This document shows positions 1-7,441 of a stretch of DNA of 31,434 nucleotides, in pieces. The position numbers and the translations under genes are program-made. The notes under the pieces were generated by a model. The model was not told the origin of the DNA. It saw only the letters and a list, made by a program, of their open reading frames with translations, and searched no databases. The stretch spans positions 1 to 31,434 of the IMG/VR virus record IMGVR_UViG_3300032093_007659. One strand, written 5' to 3'. Every line of letters starts with the position of its first letter. Within the stretch, counting starts at the first letter, position 1. The stretch is from a virus.

Positions 1-37
1 TATACTTATAGATATAAAAGGTTTTATTAATAGGGTT

Positions 38-1003
38 ATGAAAAAAGTATTTAAGATAGATTTCGGACAATTTGATAATGATAAAAAATTAGTTTCCGAA
101 TACTCCTTATCATTTGAAGTTCAACAGCATCTTATTGCGGAATTGTGGTTTGATAAATTAAAAGATTTATTATCCGATTCGACATGGAAATTAGAAACAC
201 GATGGGCCGCATTTAAACTACCTAGCCGTAATCCAAAAATTCTTGTTGAAAAATTAAAAAGATGCGTTGAAGCAATTAATAACTCCGATTGGTTCGATTA
301 TCATATTATAGAAAGTGATATGATTACTGAAGATTACCCTATGGAGGTTCATAACATTATACATCATCATTTCGAAACCCTAATTGGACAAGTTTGGAAA
401 CCATCCGAATACTGGCAAAGAATAATTGAAAAGAAGGATTGGAAATTAGTAGATGCGGTTAGAGGATTAAATGACCTTTCGCATGAAATTGAAGAGTGGA
501 ATATGGGAGGAGATGCAACTATTTGCACTACATTTATGAACGGACTTGCTCCAATACAAAAAGTAGAATTACCAAAAGAGGCTGATGAATGGTTTACATT
601 AGATGGTGCATTTGGTAGAGGTTATTTACATTATGCACAATTAGGAAAAACGTGGCAAGAAGTTTGTATCGATGATGATGACCATATAGATCCTACTAAC
701 ATATCCGAACACCGATTATTAAGTGGTGAATTCGATTTACAATTTTCTTTGTATGATAGAACTCACGAAGGAATGGTTGAATCGTTTGGTATGAGAGAAA
801 AACTTGCTAAATTCGATAGAACACCAGATGATAAAAGCCTTCGATTAGGATACTGCCCTATATTCGATATTAAATCTCAATCTATATTAACGAATGATGA
901 TAAACTAAACATTATTGATAATATAAGAAATCATCCTCAAATTATAAGGATGAATTTAGATGGAGTAGAGAGACCGTTTACTCCCTACTTTGATCCATAT
1001 TAA
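38..1003 (+). CDS. Unknown protein, 321 aa; only plus-strand gene
   Basis: I do not recognise this family. The protein is acidic, rich in Trp, His and Asp, and probably soluble: I see no signal peptide or membrane segment. A cluster of three His lies near residue 108 and an acidic DDDDH stretch near residue 216, but neither gives a convincing catalytic motif. The ATG at 38 follows an A/T-rich leader without a Shine-Dalgarno sequence, as elsewhere in the window. It is the only gene on the plus strand and converges on the tmRNA, with 2 nt between its stop codon and the encoded CCA end. No terminator hairpin is visible between them. The length and steady codon pattern make it a convincing gene, but its function is open. 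Confidence 0.75.
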   Translation: MKKVFKIDFGQFDNDKKLVSEYSLSFEVQQHLIAELWFDKLKDLLSDSTWKLETRWAAFKLPSRNPKILVEKLKRCVEAINNSDWFDYHIIESDMITEDYPMEVHNIIHHHFETLIGQVWKPSEYWQRIIEKKDWKLVDAVRGLNDLSHEIEEWNMGGDATICTTFMNGLAPIQKVELPKEADEWFTLDGAFGRGYLHYAQLGKTWQEVCIDDDDHIDPTNISEHRLLSGEFDLQFSLYDRTHEGMVESFGMREKLAKFDRTPDDKSLRLGYCPIFDIKSQSILTNDDKLNIIDNIRNHPQIIRMNLDGVERPFTPYFDPY

Positions 1004-1005
1004 AT

Positions 1006-1387
1006 TGGTGGAGGTGGAGGGAGTCGAACCCTCGTCCAAATACGGATTTAATAAACATCGTTCACAAGCTTAGTTTGTTTTTCTTAACAAACAAAATATT
1101 CGGTTGGTTCTTCACCATCGGCAACCGATAAACAATGGGTGATTCGATTTTGGGTTCAATCACTTTTTCACCTTTATAACTACTTCTGTTACTAAGCGTA
1201 TGTAGTCCGGCTCTATTGCTTGATTAGGCTGCTACAGCGTAATCAGCACCAACGAATGCCATAGCATCTTCGAAGGTCATTGTAGATAATTCTACGTCAT
1301 TTATTGTTCGATAGGTATTTACGGATTTCCATCTAACCCGGCTTGCAATTCACCAACTCATCGTACCTGTCAAAACCAGGCACCCCC
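1006..1387 (-). ncRNA. ssrA: Transfer-messenger RNA (tmRNA)
   Basis: The 5' end GGGGGTG pairs over 7 bp (one G-U) with CACCTCC at the 3' end. That is followed by discriminator A and an encoded CCA. The T arm is GAGGG-TTCGACT-CCCTC, preceded by the tmRNA-typical GGACG. The 5' part reads GGTTTTGACAGG, a tmRNA hallmark common in Bacteroidota. At 382 nt the length is normal. In the cell tmRNA with SmpB frees stalled ribosomes and adds a degradation tag; no SmpB gene is visible here. The tag frame ends ADYAVAA. The 5' end lies 2 nt after the stop codon of the upstream methyltransferase, so the RNA is probably co-transcribed with that gene and trimmed by RNases. A phage copy may act on host or phage translation. 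Confidence 0.95.
1224..1295 (-). other. tmRNA tag reading frame (mRNA-like domain)
   Basis: Inside the tmRNA an open frame ends ...GADYAVAA followed by TAA at 1226-1224. The hydrophobic AVAA end fits the usual -ALAA tag recognised by ClpXP and Tsp-type proteases. By analogy with other tmRNAs, AATGAC before GTA at 1295 could mark the resume codon, which would give a 23-residue tag. The frame has no stop further upstream, so the exact resume codon cannot be fixed from sequence alone. A tag of that length would be longer than the 8-15 residues I expect for Bacteroidota. This is not an independent protein gene. Confidence 0.6.
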
Positions 1388-1389
1388 AA

Positions 1390-2949
1390 TTACTTCTTAT
1401 AAAATATAAATATAGGTTCGTATTTGTAAAACTCACCATTTATCTTCATACTATTTTTTACATTTGATAAATCAACACCTGTCATTGGAGACATCGTCAT
1501 CTTTATCTTACCCTTATATTCCATACCTAATTCAGTAAGTATATCAATACTATCTTGCTCTAATGGATAAAAACTTTTACCAATTTTAATGTCCGCAATG
1601 TTCCAAAGAATATATCTATCATTTCGTAAGTATTCGTATGCGGTTGTTAAGGTAGGTCGTAAAAATCCATCTCTCCAACTTTCATAATTACTAAATTTCT
1701 TAAATGATTGGGTTTCATCATCGGAATACCTTTCTCTATCAAAATATGGAGGTGAAGTAAATATAAAATCTAATTGCCCTTTCCATTTTTGAAATCCAAC
1801 CTCATTACTAATAATCTCACTACCCGTTCTATAAATCTCATAGGTATTTTTATGCCCCCAAAATGGATTAGCCGCACCAGGTATACGCGAATTAAAAAAC
1901 TCAGCCAAATACTCATAACGAGTCTTACCTATTTCCTCAATATAATTTTCAGTATTCGGATCATTCCCAATATAGTGAAGGTTTCTATCATCTACACTCA
2001 ATGCCCCTAAAATTCTACCACCCCAACCGGATGATGGGTCATAAATGTTAATTTGCTTTTGCTCTTTAATATGGTTTGTAAATCTTTGATACAAATACTT
2101 CGCAGTAAGTGGAGGAAAGTTTACGGCTGCCTGTGTTCCCATTCCAATTCTAAATGCCGCAGTTGCCTCCGGAAATATAGTTTGACCTAATGGATACCAC
2201 TTTAATTGAATAGGTTGTTTTTCTAAATCAACTAATGAATCTATATCTTCGCCCCAATTAGCAGTTTTAAGAGATGAAATATGTTTATACTGAATTATAC
2301 CCGCTTTGTATAACTCTTTAACTTCTTCCGCAGTAATCGGTAAGGATTCAATTCGGCTATCGGTTTGAGCCAAACAAAAATCATGCCCTTCCCATACATC
2401 ACCACTCATCCATTTTTCAATCCATTCTTTTGCAGTTGGTAAATGTGAATTATGGTGTTCTTTATTTCCTTTTGCAAGAGTTTTTGAGAAACGATACATT
2501 GCATCTTGTCGAGTCAATCTCCTCATTTGTTTTGCAAATTCAGCGAGATATTCATCATTACAAAAAATATCGTAAATAGATGGTTTCGGTTTATCGTAAG
2601 TTGAACCACCGATACCCGTTTTATACATCGCAGGAAAGAACTGATTTACTGGTGTAGCAAATTTATTGAAATTAAAGATTACCTCATCACCGTCATCATC
2701 CTTTTCTTCGAACTTATCTACCTTATAGGTTTGTAATTTTGAAAATTGTTCAATAATCTCGGCTTCCGAAGAACCAATACGAGGAGGTGCACCCGTTTCA
2801 TTCCAAACTTCAACAACCGTTTTTCTGAACATTGTCACCCAATCTTCAAATTCTTTAAGTGTCATTTTAAGAACATCTTCATACTTTAAGTTAATATGAG
2901 GTTCATTAAAATAATCACACTTTTCGTAAAAATACTTCTTTTCTGACAT
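1390..2949 (-). CDS. DNA (N4-cytosine/N6-adenine) methyltransferase, TSPPY type
   Basis: The 519-aa protein has a C-terminal methyltransferase fold. An S-adenosylmethionine-binding motif I (DPSSGWGGRILG) lies near residue 304, and the catalytic motif IV TSPPYFD lies at about 398-404. The N-terminal 300 residues are not recognised and may serve in target recognition. The family transfers a methyl group to an exocyclic amino group of adenine or cytosine in DNA; in phages it usually protects against restriction. I chose ATG 2949 because a longer in-frame TTG at 2970 would overlap a strong promoter -7 element. The gene is the first of its own unit, with the tmRNA directly downstream. No cognate endonuclease is seen, so it is probably an orphan enzyme. 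Base specificity cannot be read from sequence. Confidence 0.85.
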   Translation of the reverse strand: MSEKKYFYEKCDYFNEPHINLKYEDVLKMTLKEFEDWVTMFRKTVVEVWNETGAPPRIGSSEAEIIEQFSKLQTYKVDKFEEKDDDGDEVIFNFNKFATPVNQFFPAMYKTGIGGSTYDKPKPSIYDIFCNDEYLAEFAKQMRRLTRQDAMYRFSKTLAKGNKEHHNSHLPTAKEWIEKWMSGDVWEGHDFCLAQTDSRIESLPITAEEVKELYKAGIIQYKHISSLKTANWGEDIDSLVDLEKQPIQLKWYPLGQTIFPEATAAFRIGMGTQAAVNFPPLTAKYLYQRFTNHIKEQKQINIYDPSSGWGGRILGALSVDDRNLHYIGNDPNTENYIEEIGKTRYEYLAEFFNSRIPGAANPFWGHKNTYEIYRTGSEIISNEVGFQKWKGQLDFIFTSPPYFDRERYSDDETQSFKKFSNYESWRDGFLRPTLTTAYEYLRNDRYILWNIADIKIGKSFYPLEQDSIDILTELGMEYKGKIKMTMSPMTGVDLSNVKNSMKINGEFYKYEPIFIFYKK

Positions 2950-2959
2950 TATGATTTTA

Positions 2960-2979
2960 TTAGTATTCAAAGATACTAA
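2960..2979. repeat. Inverted repeat over the -7 element (possible operator)
   Basis: TTAGTAT (2960-2966) and ATACTAA (2973-2979) form a perfect 7-bp inverted repeat around a 6-nt centre. The repeat covers most of the -7 box and part of the initiation region of the 2968-2999 promoter. It lacks a downstream T-run on either strand, so it is not a good terminator. A repressor site is one reading; chance in AT-rich DNA is the other. Confidence 0.35.
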
Positions 2980-2999
2980 AAAATTGTGTGATTTCCAAA
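2968..2999 (-). promoter_or_regulatory. Bacteroidota-type promoter for methyltransferase and tmRNA
   Basis: On the minus strand TTTG (2999-2996) is followed by 20 nt and then TATCTTTG (2975-2968). This matches the Bacteroidota primary-sigma consensus TTTG/TAnnTTTG. The methyltransferase ATG lies 18 nt downstream. The promoter sits in the only gap between the end of the amidinotransferase gene and this gene. Confidence 0.65.
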
Positions 3000-3003
3000 T
3001 AAA

Positions 3004-4029
3004 TTATTCTCTAATTGTATCTAATGTTACACAATGAGGGCCTCCACTAAAAGTTCTAGCGTGTCTCATTTTGACAGGTATAGAATCCACTCCCCACTTT
3101 TTTAATTCTCTCATAAGTGGAATTTGTCGTTCTTCTACAATCATAGTGTTTTCATCGTAAGAAAGGGTGTTCATTCCCAACCACGGCGATGCTTCCGCCC
3201 AATGTTCTAGGAAAGGAGTGTCAACCATCTCAGGAGAGTAGATTTTATCCCATTTGCGAAAGACTTCTGGCATATTGGTATCATTTACCCTTTTAGGATT
3301 AAGTAAGACCAGTCCCTCTCTAATCAACACGAAAGTGGTATCAATATGGATGAATGCATATACATCTTGAATAGGATGAACTTTGTACTTTTCTTTCATG
3401 TTTTCATCCAACCATTTTTGTAAATATTGTGCACCTGCTAAGTTACCGGTATTGGAAACCAAATAGATTATATCGTTATTACACTTTAACAGGTTAGCAG
3501 CATCAAATACAGGTTCTTCGTTCCCTAATGTTGGGCCAGGTAACAATCCCCTATCATAAATAGAATCCAATAATTTAGGTTTAGGAAAATCTACCCAATG
3601 GTTTTCATCGAAAAGGTGTTTAAATGCCCTCGCTTCATTTTGTCTTTGACGGAGAGCCATAGGTGTAGCAATTACTTTATCTTCTATAACTAACATAGAA
3701 TCTCGTGGGCAATATCCATAATACCCATCTACTTCCCAATTTTCAGTTACATATTTTTCACTCCAATCAATTAAAGCGGGTCTGAATACTTCTACCCCTA
3801 ACCCCTCTAATGTTTTACTTAAATCATCCAAATCTTCAATTGTTTCTTCAATCATCCAATTAGGATATCTTCCATATGGAATACGAAGAAATTGTTCATC
3901 GGTGTAATTAGCATAATCAATTGTGTGTAGGGATTTATCTCTAACGGTTGGTATTTGTGCAAATTCAGGTCTTCCTACAATTATTTGTTTAAGTTTTCCC
4001 CATTCGTTTTTAATGTAAGGTTTTATCAT
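3004..4029 (-). CDS. Amidinotransferase (glycine/inosamine amidinotransferase-like)
   Basis: The 341-aa protein has the signature of the arginine amidinotransferase family: CPRD at 107-110, EPVFDAAN at 172-179 with the conserved Asp176, HIDTT with catalytic His228, and SGGPHC with nucleophile Cys333 near the C terminus. Family members transfer the amidino group of arginine to an amine through a Cys-bound intermediate, for example glycine to guanidinoacetate or inosamine phosphate in streptomycin synthesis. The acceptor here cannot be told. It overlaps the epimerase gene upstream by ATGA, so the two are translationally coupled and may act on the same nucleotide sugar or glycan. It is the last gene of the large run and lacks the K-S-L-I tail shared by enzymes further upstream. 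Confidence 0.85.
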   Translation of the reverse strand: MIKPYIKNEWGKLKQIIVGRPEFAQIPTVRDKSLHTIDYANYTDEQFLRIPYGRYPNWMIEETIEDLDDLSKTLEGLGVEVFRPALIDWSEKYVTENWEVDGYYGYCPRDSMLVIEDKVIATPMALRQRQNEARAFKHLFDENHWVDFPKPKLLDSIYDRGLLPGPTLGNEEPVFDAANLLKCNNDIIYLVSNTGNLAGAQYLQKWLDENMKEKYKVHPIQDVYAFIHIDTTFVLIREGLVLLNPKRVNDTNMPEVFRKWDKIYSPEMVDTPFLEHWAEASPWLGMNTLSYDENTMIVEERQIPLMRELKKWGVDSIPVKMRHARTFSGGPHCVTLDTIRE

Positions 4030-4571
4030 CTATCTCTTTTTTGTAATATTGGATTATTTGTAGGCCATTCCATTTGAAACTCTGGATCATTCCACTTAAC
4101 TACATATTGTTCATCTGCATCCACATAACCATCTTTATAAAATAGGTTATAGTGAAACATACAATCGGTTAGTGCATAATGTCCATTTGCAAATCCCGGC
4201 GGAACTAATACCTGATTTCTCAATCTTTCGGTTATAATGTATGATTCCCAATCTCCATAAGTTGGTGAACCTTCTCTCATATCTAAAACAACCAAATATA
4301 TATCACCTACTACCGCTTGAACTAATTTCCAAGTCTTTTTATCCCAATGTAATCCTCTTAATACACCTTTGTAAGAACGTGAAAATCTTCCATGTATTGA
4401 AAGTTCACTTTTATCATAATGTATGTGATTCATTACCGGATGCTGTTCCGAATGATATGTTGTCCATATTTCACCTCTATACTCTCTGAATACCGATGGT
4501 TGAAATACCGGAACATCAAATCCAAATTTTTTTGATGGAGAAACTTGAAACTCATCCCATTTATTGCTCAT
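4026..4571 (-). CDS. dTDP-4-dehydrorhamnose 3,5-epimerase-like cupin (RmlC family)
   Basis: At 181 aa the length is typical of the RmlC family. The recognisable blocks are GVLRGLHW (near residue 70, with the conserved active-site His), KLVQAVVGDIYLVVLDMR, VPPGFANGHYAL and the closing WNDPEF...WP. RmlC epimerises C3 and C5 of dTDP-4-keto-6-deoxyglucose during deoxysugar synthesis. The usual GFAHGF segment reads GFANGH here, so an often conserved His is Asn. The exact reaction, single or double epimerisation or another keto-sugar, is therefore uncertain. No RmlA, RmlB or RmlD partner is present in the window, so the enzyme would have to draw on host nucleotide sugars. Its stop overlaps the amidinotransferase start by ATGA. 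Confidence 0.85.
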   Translation of the reverse strand: MSNKWDEFQVSPSKKFGFDVPVFQPSVFREYRGEIWTTYHSEQHPVMNHIHYDKSELSIHGRFSRSYKGVLRGLHWDKKTWKLVQAVVGDIYLVVLDMREGSPTYGDWESYIITERLRNQVLVPPGFANGHYALTDCMFHYNLFYKDGYVDADEQYVVKWNDPEFQMEWPTNNPILQKRDR

Positions 4572-4575
4572 AACT

Positions 4576-5427
4576 TTAAATTAACTTACTTTTAGTATAA
4601 TTATCTTTCATATATTTTTTAATGTTCATTATTGGTTCATTCACATCTTTAAAAGTAGAATACAAATTATCATCGTATAACTTTAAAAAATCTTGATATA
4701 CCGAATGATGGTATTTTGTGGTATGATGTAATAAATCTCTTGCTAAAAGTGATTCATCGTCTCTACCATGCCATCCTCTACTACCTTCAATTACATAATA
4801 ATTTGCTCCAATTTCACTTGCCAACCCTCTTATCGCCGAAGTGTTTTTATGCCAATTTAATTCAACTTGCTCATTAGTTAAAAGAGACTCTTTCATTAGA
4901 TTACCAAATTTAGATTCCCAATTTTTATTATAGTTCGCGATAATATACCAGTGAGGTCTTCCATTTTCAATAAATTCATATCGAGGATACAATGGCGCAT
5001 AATGGAATATATTTTTTATTTTAAGTTCTTTATAAAAAGCAAATAATAATCTAAAATGGGTATCCGTTCCTGTACCCCCTATTCCCAAATTCCAAAATTT
5101 ACGACCTAATATTTTACTTAATTTATAAGACCATACATTTTCTAAATGATGACCTATTCCAAATGTATGAGAACACCCTAAATAAACATCACCTTCATCA
5201 TATGAATTAAAATCATCCGGAGTTCTAAATCCAGCATTATTTAGTTTGTATTCTATTGGATTTAATTCGTAATATTGAATACTGGGTTTATCCAGTTCTG
5301 AAATAATATGCCTATCCCAAAATTCCTTTGAATCAGTTGGTATATATTCATAAGTTTCATTCGGTTTTAAATTTAAATCATCTAATTCACATCTGTATTT
5401 TAGAATTTTATTTGTTAAATATTCCAT
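4576..5427 (-). CDS. SGNH/GDSL hydrolase-like protein
   Basis: The 283-aa protein has a block I GCSHTFG at 84-90 (nucleophile Ser86) and a block II NLGIGGTG near 113-120. A late RDLLHHTTKYH stretch may supply the DxxH catalytic pair. SGNH enzymes are esterases or acyltransferases, often acting on acetyl groups of glycans. The catalytic site is plausible but the family is not one I can name. The ATG follows the previous stop as TAA-T-ATG. The protein ends K-S-K-L-I, a variant of the C-terminal motif shared with 13 other proteins upstream. It is the last gene in the cassette to carry that motif. Confidence 0.65.
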   Translation of the reverse strand: MEYLTNKILKYRCELDDLNLKPNETYEYIPTDSKEFWDRHIISELDKPSIQYYELNPIEYKLNNAGFRTPDDFNSYDEGDVYLGCSHTFGIGHHLENVWSYKLSKILGRKFWNLGIGGTGTDTHFRLLFAFYKELKIKNIFHYAPLYPRYEFIENGRPHWYIIANYNKNWESKFGNLMKESLLTNEQVELNWHKNTSAIRGLASEIGANYYVIEGSRGWHGRDDESLLARDLLHHTTKYHHSVYQDFLKLYDDNLYSTFKDVNEPIMNIKKYMKDNYTKSKLI

Positions 5428-5428
5428 A

Positions 5429-6115
5429 TTAAATCAATGATTTTTTGAGTTTTATATTAGCTTTTCCAAAGTGTTTAATTGATTCAAATAATGTTTTAAG
5501 CTCACTATCTACAATTTTTAAATCAATCATAGATTTTTTAACAGCAATCCATATTATAATACCCTCCATAGCACCAGGTAAATCGTAAGCCAATTTTTGA
5601 TAAGGTCTAGTTTGCCTATCAATCTTTTCCCACCATTGAATAAAACTACGTTTTTTATCATTATCTTTTATATGCAAAACAAATTTACCTTCATGTATCA
5701 ATTCTAAAGCATCATCGGTTACGGTAGTAAGAATAGATAAATAATCTTTCATATATTCCAACGATCCATATACATCTCTCAATTCATCCAATCCAACTAT
5801 TTTCGATGCATGAAATCCTTCATCTATATGATTCAGTATAAAAAAATCCGCATCACTTTTGATAAATGTATCTGTATCTAAAAAAAATAGTGTATCAAAT
5901 TCAGTCAAAGCCTCCCCAATAACAATTCTTTTTAAATTGTAATTAAATGATTCCGATAATTTTATAACCCTATAAACACCTTCGATAATTTTTGAAGGAG
6001 AATCAGTTCCGACTATTATTTTAAAATCCTTATCTAAATCCAATATAGATTTTGCAACTATATTAAATTCATTAATATGTTCATCGCCGTATGCAAGAAA
6101 GCAAAAACAAAACAT
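5429..6115 (-). CDS. GT-A type glycosyltransferase
   Basis: The 228-aa protein starts with a Rossmann-like strand pattern, and FFLDTDTF puts a DxD motif at residues 80-82. That motif binds the metal and nucleotide sugar in GT-A glycosyltransferases. Later features, such as the AYDLPGAMEG segment near 177, resemble acceptor-side loops of GT8-like or capsule-type enzymes, though I cannot name the family. It probably transfers a sugar from a nucleotide donor in the cytoplasm. It overlaps its upstream neighbour by TAATG and ends K-K-S-L-I. Its neighbours (sulfotransferase, SGNH, epimerase) suggest glycan synthesis or decoration. Confidence 0.7.
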   Translation of the reverse strand: MFCFCFLAYGDEHINEFNIVAKSILDLDKDFKIIVGTDSPSKIIEGVYRVIKLSESFNYNLKRIVIGEALTEFDTLFFLDTDTFIKSDADFFILNHIDEGFHASKIVGLDELRDVYGSLEYMKDYLSILTTVTDDALELIHEGKFVLHIKDNDKKRSFIQWWEKIDRQTRPYQKLAYDLPGAMEGIIIWIAVKKSMIDLKIVDSELKTLFESIKHFGKANIKLKKSLI

Positions 6116-6774
6116 TATATAATCTTATTTAAAGTATTTTGTATTCTAACCTTTTTAGTTTCAGATAATATAAATTCATTATAATATGAATCTATTAAGT
6201 TTATTTCCAAATAATTAAATATTTTTTCTATCTCACCCTTTTTATAGGATTCGAATATATCTTCATAATAAAAAATGGGTTGTTCACATTTGATTGATAT
6301 ACTAGATAGTAATTTAGCGGATGCCGTATATCTATCTACCATATTTTGAATATATAAAGAATCTATTTCTGCTATATTGTATTTTTTTGGAGTATGCCAA
6401 TCTATGCCGTATTTTCTAAACATAGTTTCATTAAAAGCAAAACTTTCAGATTGTGCTAATTTATCAATTCTATCCAATAAAATTATTTTATCGAAAAATG
6501 ATATACACCAATCGAAATATGAATTCGAACTATTAAAAGATTTTAAAGGATACTCATTATTTTCAACTAATAGTAATGTTTTTACTAATAGATTATTACA
6601 ATTTTGCAATGGTATAATAGTTTGAAAATCGAATCCTTTGTTTTTATACAATTGATAAAAGTTTGGATTAAATGGTTCTATAAAAAGGGAATAATCCGGA
6701 TTTAAATGTGCATTTATTAATTTAGTTAAAGAGGTAGAACCACTTCTAGGAGTAGCCAAAACTAAAATTTTCAT
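6115..6774 (-). CDS. Sulfotransferase-like protein
   Basis: The N terminus MKILVLATPRSGSTSLTKLI carries a 5'-phosphosulfate-binding loop (TPRSGSTS, residues 8-15) typical of PAPS-dependent sulfotransferases. The total of 219 aa is short but within range. KIILLDRIDKLAQSES, in the middle of the protein, resembles the 3'-phosphate-binding region (hydrophobic strand, then R..d...S). The predicted reaction moves sulfate from PAPS to a hydroxyl or amine, acceptor unknown. A second sulfotransferase (9923-10711) and an APS kinase (15444-15875) in the same run support a sulfation role. It starts by ATGA overlap with the upstream oxygenase and ends L-N-K-I-I, a variant of the shared tail. Confidence 0.75.
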   Translation of the reverse strand: MKILVLATPRSGSTSLTKLINAHLNPDYSLFIEPFNPNFYQLYKNKGFDFQTIIPLQNCNNLLVKTLLLVENNEYPLKSFNSSNSYFDWCISFFDKIILLDRIDKLAQSESFAFNETMFRKYGIDWHTPKKYNIAEIDSLYIQNMVDRYTASAKLLSSISIKCEQPIFYYEDIFESYKKGEIEKIFNYLEINLIDSYYNEFILSETKKVRIQNTLNKII

Positions 6775-7289
6775 AAAATTGATTTTTCTTGCATTCTAAA
6801 TTTATGCAAAAACATAGCAATCGCCCATCTTTCACCACTTGTTATGGGAGTAACTTGATGAGGTGTCTGTGATTGATATATGCATACATTACCAATTTTT
6901 TTATTTATATAAATAGGATTATCGTTTTCATCAAAAATGAGATAATCCCCTCCCATAAAATTTTCGTTAAGAACAATACCTACATTCCATTCTTTTAAAG
7001 GTGATCCAGTATCTATGTGCTTACCAAATTCATCACCTATGGTATAATGATGTAAATTTAATTTTGTAGGTCGGGTATGGATTTTTAATTTAGTTTCATT
7101 TTCAAAAAAATCACACATTCTATTTATAATCCAATTTATATCATCTATAAATTCTAGTGCATAAAATTTATATTTGAAATTATCGAATATATCCCATCTA
7201 CCATTATCACCCAACAGAGGATACTTATATTTTAAGTCAATAATATATTCACATTCCTCTTGTGAAAATAAGATTGATTGATATAACAT
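6771..7289 (-). CDS. 2OG-Fe(II) oxygenase (prolyl 4-hydroxylase-like)
   Basis: The 172-aa protein has the double-stranded beta-helix iron triad His91-x-Asp93 and His144, with Arg154 for 2-oxoglutarate. The segment FMGGDYLIFD carries the GGD typical of the P4Hc/PKHD branch. These enzymes hydroxylate unreactive carbons of proteins, peptides or small molecules. It is one of six such enzymes in about 7.5 kb; four of them share the GG[D/E] layout. It lies directly downstream of a 45-aa ORF and of the ATP-grasp/Hint-like gene. It ends E-K-S-I-L with TGA overlapping the next ATG. The substrate is unknown. Confidence 0.85.
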   Translation of the reverse strand: MLYQSILFSQEECEYIIDLKYKYPLLGDNGRWDIFDNFKYKFYALEFIDDINWIINRMCDFFENETKLKIHTRPTKLNLHHYTIGDEFGKHIDTGSPLKEWNVGIVLNENFMGGDYLIFDENDNPIYINKKIGNVCIYQSQTPHQVTPITSGERWAIAMFLHKFRMQEKSIL

Positions 7290-7291
7290 AT

Positions 7292-7429
7292 TTAACTTAG
7301 ATGTCTATCTTTAATTTTATTAACTACCGTTTGAATAGCAGCATTTACTTTTACTTTAGTATCATTAGATAAAGCTACAATACTTGGCTTAATCGTTTGA
7401 ATCGGTCTATTAATTCTTATATCTGACAT
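7292..7429 (-). CDS. Small protein, 45 aa, unknown
   Basis: A 45-codon frame fills the gap between the ATP-grasp/Hint-like gene and an oxygenase gene. It begins ATG at 7429, 12 nt after the stop of the upstream gene, and its TAA lies 2 nt before the next ATG. The peptide is basic with a predicted amphipathic helix (VKVNAAIQTVVNKIKDRH), has no Cys and does not end in the shared K-S-L-I motif. The perfect fit between neighbours and coding-like composition support a real gene. A peptide substrate, leader or adaptor is possible but unsupported by any motif. Confidence 0.6.
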   Translation of the reverse strand: MSDIRINRPIQTIKPSIVALSNDTKVKVNAAIQTVVNKIKDRHLS

Positions 7430-7441
7430 AATTAAATTATT

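Noticed and set aside
1224-1277. ATG-started small protein within the tmRNA
   Set aside because: The frame is the mRNA-like tag region of the tmRNA; the ATG is inside the tag, not a separate start.
1774-2010. Plus-strand ORFs inside minus-strand genes (also at 19885-20376, 20902-21222, 26599-26925 and others)
   Set aside because: They lie wholly inside genes with clear protein motifs on the other strand and have no recognisable domain, promoter or leader of their own.
2960-2979. Inverted repeat as a terminator for the amidinotransferase transcript
   Set aside because: The hairpin is followed by TAAAATC on the minus strand, not a T-run, and it lies beyond the next gene's promoter.
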